From an uncultured Peptococcaceae bacterium (lineage in GTDB: Bacteria; Bacillota; Desulfitobacteriia; Desulfitobacteriales; Syntrophobotulaceae), in the NCBI GenBank assembly GCA_937892995.1, contig CALBJS010000052.1, forward strand, positions 1 to 5,961: a stretch of DNA of 5,961 nucleotides, read 5' to 3'. A program made the translations under genes and the position numbers. A model generated the notes under the pieces. The model worked only from the letters and a program-made list of their open reading frames with translations, was not told the origin of the DNA and did no database searches. How positions within the stretch are numbered: position 1 is the stretch's first letter; each line of letters opens with the position of its first letter. Positions 1-4,741 of the stretch are shown piece after piece.

Positions 1-158
1 TTATGCTTTCGCCCGCGGGTGCGACTGCACTTGGGCACGAGGATGTGGGCGCGTATTCTCCATGATTTTCCTTTCCTGATTCACTTCGCGATTGAAACTT
101 CCAAGGCCTTCTTTCATCGGAAATGCCGCGCCCCGCCAGCTTGAATGCCGTGTTATCT
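1..158 (-). repeat. attC-like cassette recombination site A (partial, cut by window edge)
   Basis: On the minus strand the site opens with an R''-type core AGATAAC (158 to 152), then ACGGC and the L''-type arm ATTCAAG. This matches the layout TAACA-N5-TTCAAGC of classical integron attC sites. It belongs to the mntA-hepT module: GCAGATAAC (160 to 152) is the exact complement of that module's opening GTTATCTGC (1011 to 1003). Positions 11-55 are identical, base for base, to 2604-2648 in site B. An internal GC stem joins GGGCGCG (47-53) to CGCGCCC (127-133). The other half, with L' and R', lies beyond the window. Confidence 0.75.
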
Positions 159-632
159 GCTGTGCCCGCTATCTTGATTTAGGCCATTTAGGAATTCCTC
201 TAATTCTTTTTTAAACTCACTCCACACTTCATTTAAAGGCAAAATCAGCCTCCTCAATTCTTCCCATTCTAAAATAAATGAATATGAATGTCTGAAGAAA
301 TGCCTAAAACCCATATACTCTACTAATTTTTCTTTTAAAACTTCTGATATTACCATATTTCGTTTTTGTGTCTTCTTAGCCATTTCAGATAAAAGTTTTT
401 TATGCCATTGTTCACCAGAAAGGGACCTTTCATCTATTCGTTTAGCTATTATCGCAAAAATATTTTCCAAGCCATTATAAAAAGAGTGGAGAACAGAAGC
501 CATTGCTGTAATCTCCACTAAGTCAGGTTCTTTATCTTTACAATCCATTAATAACGTTCTATACATATCAATCAGTCTATCAATTTGCCGTATTTCAAAT
601 TGTATCTGCGATACTACCTTATCAATGAACAC
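153..632 (-). CDS. hepT: HepT-like HEPN ribonuclease toxin (type VII toxin-antitoxin)
   Basis: The 159-residue product is a mostly helical HEPN/HepT-family protein. The family motif R-X4-H-X-Y is present at R110, H115 and Y117. In characterised systems the R and H form the RNase active site and the motif tyrosine is AMPylated by MntA, which silences the toxin. The start is GTG at 632, with AGGAAGGGG about 9 bases upstream inside the end of mntA. The two genes overlap by 11 bases, so translation is probably coupled. The stop codon TAA (155 to 153) lies inside the R'' core of attC A, as is common for integron cassette genes, so the last residues (after about position 151) are partly dictated by cassette-end sequence. 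RNA cleavage and toxicity are inferred from the family. Confidence 0.85.
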   Translation of the reverse strand: MFIDKVVSQIQFEIRQIDRLIDMYRTLLMDCKDKEPDLVEITAMASVLHSFYNGLENIFAIIAKRIDERSLSGEQWHKKLLSEMAKKTQKRNMVISEVLKEKLVEYMGFRHFFRHSYSFILEWEELRRLILPLNEVWSEFKKELEEFLNGLNQDSGHSR

Positions 633-924
633 TTACTAGAACCCCTTCCTGTTCTATAAATCGAGCAAAATCGCTTTTTCTGTCTAAATTAATTAAATCC
701 ACAGAATGATTTAACTCAAGAAGAAGCTTACCTAAAATCTTGAAATACTCTCCATTTGGGCATCCCTTAACTGCTAAATCTATATCTGAACCTTCATTAA
801 TTCTTCCCTCAGCTAATGAGCCAAATAAGTATATCTCTTTACATCCTTCATTTTTAAGAATTCTCACGGCTTTTTCAATATCTTCTCTATAATCATGTGG
901 AACTTCGCAAAATTGCTCTTTCAA
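622..924 (-). CDS. mntA: MntA-like minimal nucleotidyltransferase antitoxin
   Basis: This is a small MNT-domain nucleotidyltransferase of 100 residues from the chosen start. The signature GS-X10-D-X-D is intact (G35, S36, D47, D49), and a third acidic residue follows in SVDLI (D76). In the type VII system this enzyme transfers AMP from ATP to the HepT motif tyrosine and neutralises the toxin. The frame is open to a TTG at 942, but GGGGGGAGA (936-928) sits about 4-9 bases before a second TTG at 924. The longer reading would translate the ribosome binding site itself, so I prefer 924. The gene precedes hepT in the same transcript and overlaps it by 11 bases. An extended -10 promoter lies just upstream, so the module carries its own promoter. 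Confidence 0.85.
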   Translation of the reverse strand: MKEQFCEVPHDYREDIEKAVRILKNEGCKEIYLFGSLAEGRINEGSDIDLAVKGCPNGEYFKILGKLLLELNHSVDLINLDRKSDFARFIEQEGVLVSVH

Positions 925-971
925 ATTTCTCCCCCCACTCAAATAATTAACCCAAAAAATTTCCTACTATT

Positions 972-980
972 ATTTTACCA
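972..980 (-). promoter_or_regulatory. Extended -10 promoter for mntA-hepT
   Basis: The minus strand reads TGGTAAAAT (980 to 972), a TG-N-TAtaaT extended -10 with hexamer TAAAAT. No good -35 is visible 16-18 bases upstream, which is acceptable for an extended -10. Transcription would begin near 965 and reach the TTG start at 924. It lies between the core of attC C and mntA, so it travels with the module. Confidence 0.5.
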
Positions 981-1004
981 CGTTTTTCTTAAATTAGGCA
1001 TTGC

Positions 1005-1198
1005 AGATAACGTTTGGCATTGCCGACCTCGTCAAAGCTTACAGGGAAGTGCTCATGCCCAGCCAGACTTGGCGGGCTAATGCACTGACCGACTTGGTTG
1101 CTTTGACGATGTGGCTCGGCATACTTCATGCTCTTTCTTCAGAGGCTTTGCTTCATGCACTACCTGCCCGAGCCCTTGCAGTAATGGTTTTGTTAGCT
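1005..1198 (-). repeat. attC-like cassette recombination site C (methyltransferase module)
   Basis: The 194-bp element on the minus strand has R'' AGCTAAC (1198 to 1192), an L'' arm CATTACTGC (1186 to 1178), an L' arm containing GCAATGC, spacer CAAAC and R' GTTATCT (1011 to 1005). The right end shares the 14-mer AATGCCAAACGTTA with site B although the middles are unrelated. The inside folds into a long hairpin: TGCCGA (1021-1026) with TCGGCA (1116-1121), TCGTCAAAGC (1029-1038) with GCTTTGACGA (1100-1109), then GTGC/GCAC and GCCC/GGGC. R'' matches the complement of its module start (GTTAGCC, 2546 to 2540) at 6 of 7 bases. Open frames across this element have no ribosome binding site and look spurious. 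Confidence 0.75.
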
Positions 1199-1223
1199 GA
1201 TGTTGGCCGTCCCACGAAGCCGA

Positions 1224-1242
1224 GTCCGACAGGACGTCGGAC
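1224..1242. repeat. GACAGGACGTC hairpin, copy 1
   Basis: A perfect 7-bp stem GTCCGAC/GTCGGAC encloses the loop AGGAC. A second copy with the same loop and compensated stem changes is at 2504-2522. No T tract follows on either strand, so it is not a convincing intrinsic terminator. The rest of 1199-1327, between attC C and the methyltransferase stop codon, holds no gene I can support. Confidence 0.7.
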
Positions 1243-1327
1243 ACCCTGCAATCCCTCCCCCTACTCAATACCTACTAATATTTTAGAGTTAGTATTGGTA
1301 AAGTCTTGTTTATCTTTTCATGTTGGT

Positions 1328-2243
1328 TTATTGCTTTACCGCTAAACAATAATTCACATTGTCAAAGGCTGTAATAGGATGTTCTGAATTTAACTGGTTA
1401 TATGTTTTGAAATATTGCTCTGTTATTTGTTCTGGCGTTAAATGCTCATAAATGAGGAAATTGCTGTCACCCAATAGTTTTTCCATCTCCAAGTAAGAGT
1501 AACTTGCAAGCATTTTTTCATTTGCTAAACCAGCCATTGCCACTTGCCTTTTAGCTCGTTCCCCTGCTTTTTGGGTATAAGTATCCTCATCCGGATAATC
1601 AAAAATAATACTACTACCTTTTGGGACAACACTTGAAATAATACTGATTGTGTGTGTAAAAACCTGTTTCGACAAATAGTAACTTATTCCAAGCAAACTG
1701 CAAAAACTAATATTTCTTTGATTAAACGCTGAACAGGTAAGTAATTTGCCTTTCCAACCGTTCTCCGTAAAGTCTACAGATACATAATGCAAATTGGAGG
1801 AGATTTCAGTAGCTACTGATTGGATGCGCTTTTGCTTATCAGAACTCATGAGAACATGGTCAAGTTCAAAAATTTGAATTTTTGATGCCCAGTCAGGCTG
1901 GCGATATGCAAATGTATCATATCCCGCAGCAAAAATCAAATATTGCTTTGCACCAATTTTCACAGCATTTGCAAGTGCTTTTTCTGCAAATGCCGCTCTG
2001 CCAAGTGGGGACGGAGATAGCTGATTGTCTACAATCCAACGCAGGGCTTCTTCCTGTGTACCCTTAAATGATGGATTAAAAAACTTGATACCTTTTGACA
2101 TATTACTTGCAATTTGTTCGTATTCACTCTGCGTCAGAATGTTCTTTGCCAAGTAATCATCCAAATACCTTTTCTGTCTTTTGCACTGAATGATATGCTC
2201 TTGAAAATGCACTTATCAATGCCGTCATGCTTTTTTGTTCCAT
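1328..2243 (-). pseudogene. SAM-dependent methyltransferase (LCM-like, COG3315 type), frameshifted
   Basis: This gene encodes a class I SAM-dependent methyltransferase of the leucine carboxyl methyltransferase-like family; its substrate is unknown. The true start appears to be ATG at 2243, preceded by AGAGGTGAT. It opens with MEQKSMTALISAFSRAYHS, a typical start for Firmicute members, and after residue F27 hits a stop (2159-2157). The remaining 277 codons lie one frame over and begin with DDYLAKNIL. Removing one G at 2161/2162 joins the parts into about 304 residues, normal for the family. In the GTG-started downstream frame of 294 residues, the SAM-binding region is near YLIFAAGYDTFAYR (91-104), followed by FELDH (115-119). 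It could be a recent pseudogene or a sequencing error. Translation from the GTG at 2212 would lack the conserved N-terminus, so I do not favour it. It carries its own promoter and is followed by attC C. Confidence 0.8.
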
Positions 2244-2264
2244 AAATTTCATCACCTCTACCAT

Positions 2265-2293
2265 TTAATACCACTTAACTTCGATAAGTACAA
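2265..2293 (-). promoter_or_regulatory. Promoter for the methyltransferase gene
   Basis: The minus strand has -35 TTGTAC (2293 to 2288), a 17-base spacer and -10 TATTAA (2270 to 2265) preceded by TGG. Transcription would start near 2258, giving a leader of only about 15 bases that just includes the ribosome binding site (2259-2252). Its -35 lies back to back with that of the opposite promoter. Confidence 0.5.
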
Positions 2294-2301
2294 GACTTGT
2301 A
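2289..2301. promoter_or_regulatory. Palindrome joining two divergent -35 boxes (possible operator)
   Basis: TACAAG-A-CTTGTA is a perfect 6+1+6 palindrome. Each half supplies most of a -35 box, one for the methyltransferase (minus) and one for the candidate small RNA (plus). TACCAC on the left and GTGGTA on the right extend the symmetry to the -10 regions. Binding by a dimeric regulator is an inference; no regulator gene is adjacent. Confidence 0.45.
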
Positions 2302-2325
2302 TTTTCCCATATTTTGTGGTATAGT
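2297..2325 (+). promoter_or_regulatory. Promoter for candidate small RNA
   Basis: It has -35 TTGTAT (2297-2302), an exact 17-base spacer and -10 TATAGT (2320-2325), preceded by TGG as an extended -10. This is among the best promoters in the window. The predicted start is near 2332. A second TATAAT at 2365-2370 lacks a recognisable -35. Confidence 0.6.
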
Positions 2326-2331
2326 AAGAGT

Positions 2332-2502
2332 ATAAGAAATTTAAAATTTACAAGTCGCCACAGTTATAATGTCGAGTTCTTTTATGCTTATAGCATAGCA
2401 AAAATACATAAGAGAGTTCGTAACATTCGGTTTTTAATTATACCTCCTGCTCGGGTCCTAGGAAATGAGACACATAAGGAGTGACCCAAGCAGTTGTTTT
2501 TT
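2332..2502 (+). ncRNA. Candidate small structured RNA, about 170 nt
   Basis: A good promoter, no credible open reading frame, strong RNA folding and an intrinsic terminator together suggest a small RNA. The main stem pairs 2373-2386 (CGAGTTCTTTTATG) with 2407-2420 (CATAAGAGAGTTCG). All 14 positions pair as RNA, three of them G-U or U-G. Those wobble pairs would be lost in the opposite transcript, favouring the plus strand. A competing inner hairpin TATGCT-TAT-AGCATA lies at 2383-2397. The only small frame (ATG at 2369, 9 codons) has no ribosome binding site. I recognise no known RNA family. It is transcribed divergently from the methyltransferase and could be a regulator or an independent cassette gene. 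Confidence 0.45.
2447..2502 (+). terminator. Intrinsic terminator of the candidate small RNA
   Basis: CTGCTCGGGTC (2447-2457) pairs with GACCCAAGCAG (2483-2493), giving 5 + 5 bp around one C-A mismatch, and is followed directly by TTGTTTTTT (2494-2502). The 25-base loop is longer than usual. The T tract is on the plus strand, in agreement with the promoter at 2297-2325. Confidence 0.65.
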
Positions 2503-2503
2503 A

Positions 2504-2522
2504 ACCCGACAGGACGTCGGGT
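2504..2522. repeat. GACAGGACGTC hairpin, copy 2
   Basis: The stem ACCCGAC/GTCGGGT encloses the loop AGGAC. Compared with copy 1 (1224-1242), the two outer base pairs have changed on both sides (G-C to A-T and T-A to C-G), so pairing is conserved while sequence is not. It starts two bases after the T tract of the small-RNA terminator and lies 17 bases before attC B. Confidence 0.7.
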
Positions 2523-2539
2523 GTTCCCCGGCCAATTTC

Positions 2540-2753
2540 GGCTAACGTTTGGCATTCAAGACGTCATCGTGCCCTAAGCGGGCTTTCTTTCCTTTATACT
2601 TTTGCCCGCGGGTGCGACTGCACTTGGGCACGAGGATGTGGGCGCGTACCCTTCATGATTTTTCTTTCCTGATTCACTTCATGAATAAATACTTCCGTGG
2701 GCACTCTTCTATTTTTCAAACCGCGCCCCGTCAGCTTGAATGCTGTGTTATGT
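2540..2753 (-). repeat. attC-like cassette recombination site B (DUF6414 module)
   Basis: The 214-bp element on the minus strand has R'' ACATAAC (2753 to 2747), ACA, L'' GCATTCAAG (2743 to 2735), L' CTTGAATGC (2560 to 2552), spacer CAAAC and R' GTTAGCC (2546 to 2540). L'' and L' are exact complements over 9 bases. R'' plus three flanking bases (TTCACATAAC) is the exact complement of the module's opening GTTATGTGAA (3624 to 3615). The inside is branched: TCGTGCCC (2567-2574) with GGGCACGA (2626-2633), GCGGGC (2578-2583) with GCCCGC (2604-2609), and GGGCGCG (2640-2646) with CGCGCCC (2722-2728). The predicted exchange point is between G2546 and T2545 on the minus strand. Confidence 0.8.
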
Positions 2754-2763
2754 GAAGTGGTCT

Positions 2764-3619
2764 TTATCGATATACCGCAATGGGGATAACAATAGCTGCA
2801 GGCCCTTTAACAGTATCACTTAATTCATCGGGCATGGCTAAATCTTCTGGAAAATCCAGTTTCCTTCTTTGTTCGCGATTCAATCCCAAGTTCTTAAAAC
2901 CCGAAAAAAGATCCACTAACTCAAATTCCTCTTCTTCAGTCAAAAGGCGTTGCACCTTACAAAATAACGTTAACTCACCAATCATTTGATCCTTTTCAAC
3001 TCTAAGATATTTAGGACTGAGATAAGAAATTAATTTATAATCCGGGGAACTTTTAAAATTGAAAACACACGATATACCTTTATTACTTTGCATTTGCCCT
3101 AGGCTCTTTAATCCTTCCATTGCCACAGCCGCATCATTATCAATAATATTTTGGCCAGTAGTTGTTTCTATCATATTTGCCAACGACCCCATTTGTTCTA
3201 CTAGATCAGTTAATCCATCGAATATGGAAAACCTAGCAGAAACATTTACTTCCAACATAGAATCACGTTTAATACCCTCCCCAAATATCCGGTGTGATTA
3301 TTTCATAATAACTAAATGCTTGTTCGGACTCAAGGATACTATATAATTCTTGAAATAATGCAGAATCCGTCTTTTTTACACGTTTTATAACTTCACGGCC
3401 AGTGGTTTTTCCCTTATTTCCCTCTCCATGAAAACTGGCTACCTTTGCTCCTATCGAACCGCCACCAATATGTTCTTCCCTTTCGACGATTGTCTCCTCT
3501 TCATACAATTCACCCTTAATGGCAGATAAATAATCCTCTAAAAGTTGATTATCAAGATACATGAAATTCCTTAAAATATAAATTATAATCCCTCCTTTTT
3601 TCCCTTTAAGCCATTTCAC
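2764..3619 (-). pseudogene. DUF6414-like protein, frameshifted
   Basis: Two adjacent frames, 3619-3269 and 3258-2764, read as one protein if one G is removed from the four-G run at 3282-3279. The join then gives PDIWEGIKRDSMLEVNVSARF, about 284 residues from the first possible start. The opening LRNFMYLDNQLLEDYLSAIKG and overall size resemble DUF6414 proteins, whose function I do not know. The product is soluble, with a Gly-rich stretch (HIGGGSIGAK) after a charged segment and no membrane helix. The start is unsettled. GTG at 3619 lies inside the junction D core. The best ribosome binding site, AAGGAGGG (3597-3590), faces an ATT six bases on (3583). ATG at 3562 has a weaker TAAGGA. The stop lies 11 bases before attC B. 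Confidence 0.65.
3590..3597 (-). promoter_or_regulatory. Strong ribosome binding site without a standard start codon
   Basis: AAGGAGGG on the minus strand is the best Shine-Dalgarno in the array, yet at normal spacing the in-frame codon is ATT (3583-3581), followed by TAT ATT TTA AGG. An ATT start or a lost ATG would both explain it. Confidence 0.5.
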
Positions 3620-3698
3620 ATAACTCTCTCATACCCGACATTCAAGATATACGTTTTTTATTGTTGTATCCGAACTATTTCGGATATAAACGTTATAC
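3618..3698 (-). repeat. Degenerate attC- or attI-like junction D
   Basis: On the minus strand it ends in CTTGAATG (3646 to 3639), 14 bases and R' GTTATGT (3624 to 3618). The core is certain because TTCACATAAC is paired with site B. The left half is doubtful: a GTATAAC core (3698 to 3692) is present, but no arm complementary to CTTGAATG follows it. The middle folds as ATCCGA/TCGGAT (3668-3673 with 3680-3685), inside an outer TATACGTTT/AAACGTTATA pairing with one bulge. It could be a decayed attC or the primary attI-type site. Confidence 0.5.
3646..3674 (-). promoter_or_regulatory. Possible promoter in junction D reading into the array
   Basis: It has -35 TTCGGA (3674 to 3669), a 17-base spacer and -10 TATATC (3651 to 3646), for a start near 3639. 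Hexamer matches are modest (3/6 and 4/6), and the -35 overlaps the ATCCGA/TCGGAT hairpin. It would transcribe the DUF6414-like gene and could serve as a cassette promoter. Confidence 0.3.
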
Positions 3699-3752
3699 TT
3701 CGAATTAAATATAATGCATTCCCTGTACAATATGAAACCAGTAATAAATATT

Positions 3753-4352
3753 TTATTCCATAAATACTTTAGCTAAATCTATGCTCAACTCATCCACAAG
3801 AATACTTGCCAAAATCTTATCTCCTTTAATATAAGATTCTGGTTTAATATACTTTCCTTCTTTATATTTAAAAACGAGCAGTGTCTGATCAATTGGATGG
3901 ACCACCCAGTATTCTTTAACCCCTACCCGTTCATATAAATCCATTTTAAGCTTGAGGTCTTTGCCGGCAGTATGCGGGGAGAGAACCTCTACGACCAAAT
4001 CCGGAACACCTTTACAGCCTTTCTCATCTAATTTTGTTTGATCGCAAACAATAACCAGATCAGGCTGGACCACAGTCTGAATCAATTGATCCTCCTTATC
4101 TTCTTCCGGAATTCTGACATCAAATGGAGCAAGATAAACCTTGCAGGGTTTTCCTTCTAAAAACAGAAAAAACTGAACATACAAGGCGCCTAAAACTTCC
4201 TGATGTCTTCTGGACGGTGCTGGGGTCATATTATAAGGAACTCCGTCAATCAGTTCCCATCTTTCCTCATGGGACCAAGTAAGATAATCCCTATAGGTAT
4301 ACTTTTCTTTGGAAGCGGCTTCTGGTTTGGCTTCTTTGATCTTAAAATCCAT
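3753..4352 (-). CDS. Uma2-family PD-(D/E)XK nuclease-like protein
   Basis: The 199-residue protein is of the Uma2 (DUF820) family, which adopts a restriction-endonuclease-like PD-(D/E)XK fold. Family landmarks appear in order: WELIDGVPY (32-40), PSRRHQ with H50, FDVR (77-80), VQPDLVIV (96-102), PDLVVEVLSP (117-126, E122) and D132/K136 before KEYWVVHP (146-153). The candidate catalytic set D98, E122 and K136 looks intact. The ATG at 4352 is preceded by GGGAGGT at a good distance. The biological role of this family is poorly known; nuclease activity is inferred from the fold. It lies just upstream of junction D in the array's direction, so it may be an outer cassette or ordinary flanking DNA. 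I found no clear partner core beyond its 5' end. Confidence 0.88.
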   Translation of the reverse strand: MDFKIKEAKPEAASKEKYTYRDYLTWSHEERWELIDGVPYNMTPAPSRRHQEVLGALYVQFFLFLEGKPCKVYLAPFDVRIPEEDKEDQLIQTVVQPDLVIVCDQTKLDEKGCKGVPDLVVEVLSPHTAGKDLKLKMDLYERVGVKEYWVVHPIDQTLLVFKYKEGKYIKPESYIKGDKILASILVDELSIDLAKVFME

Positions 4353-4668
4353 ACCTACCTCCCTCTCTTACTTGCGAGCGGTTAACTCATTAACACCGAG
4401 AAAGTTTCTTTCCTTTATTTCCTGACCCGTAAATAGGGGGAGAATAATCCTCAAACATATAATAGCAACAATATAAAACCACTGAGGTATACTTGTTTGT
4501 GTAAATTCTTTCCTGTAACATTATAATTATTCTATATTAACTAAACATTCCCTGCATTTTTATAATTTTATTGCCTAAATCGCTGGGCTCTTCCTTTCTT
4601 CCGCAATAATCTGAAAAGTAAGTTCTGCAATTACCTGGCCGTTTTTTACTATTTTTGTTTAGTTTTTG
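4353..4668. other. AT-rich divergent intergenic region
   Basis: This stretch separates the Uma2-family gene (minus) and the OmpA-family gene (plus). It holds the weak Uma2 promoter, an imperfect palindrome CGGTTAACTCATTAACACCG (4379-4398) and a short minus-strand peptide-like frame (4658-4574). I see no supported gene, RNA or attC site in it. A T-rich tract just before 4669 could act as an UP element for the next gene. Confidence 0.5.
4443..4471 (-). promoter_or_regulatory. Possible promoter for the Uma2-family gene
   Basis: It has -35 TTGTTG (4471 to 4466), a 17-base spacer and -10 ATTATT (4448 to 4443), which leaves a leader of about 85 bases before the ATG at 4352. Both hexamers match only partly, and this AT-rich region offers alternatives. 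Confidence 0.3.
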
Positions 4669-4698
4669 TTGAGAGAAGAATATTATCATAAATATAAT
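4669..4698 (+). promoter_or_regulatory. Promoter for the OmpA-family gene
   Basis: It has -35 TTGAGA (4669-4674), an 18-base spacer and a consensus -10 TATAAT (4693-4698). A T-rich tract lies immediately upstream. The predicted start near 4705 gives a leader of about 37 bases containing AAGGAGGAG. Confidence 0.6.
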
Positions 4699-4741
4699 TA
4701 TATAGTTCTATGATTAATCTTACTAAAAAGGAGGAGATAGG

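Noticed and set aside
1001..1345. 114-codon plus-strand open frame
   Set aside because: It lies across the inverted repeats of attC C, has no ribosome binding site and no domain character. The same holds for the minus-strand frame at 1077-1268 and the plus-strand frame at 895-1080.
2157..2165. Programmed frameshift in the methyltransferase
   Set aside because: No known slippery site or RF2-type CTTTGA context is present, and the second gene with the same type of lesion makes random indels or sequence errors more likely.
2369..2398. Nine-codon leader peptide (MSSSFMLIA) in the candidate small RNA
   Set aside because: There is no Shine-Dalgarno sequence, and it lies inside the main RNA stem.
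1..2753. Insertion sequence or MITE pair formed by the repeats at 1-158 and 2540-2753
   Set aside because: The copies are in the same orientation, no transposase is present, and the module-specific core pairing differs from one module to the next, unlike fixed terminal repeats.
2549..2755. 68-codon plus-strand open frame
   Set aside because: It is contained in attC B, and its homologous sequence in attC A is part of a folded element. No ribosome binding site.
1..3698. Array read left to right on the plus strand
   Set aside because: Core pairing is symmetric and allows it, but all three protein genes would then be antisense. The TAACA-N5-TTCAAGC and CAAAC-GTTA arms fit the minus-strand orientation, and the hepT stop codon falls in the core as expected for that orientation.
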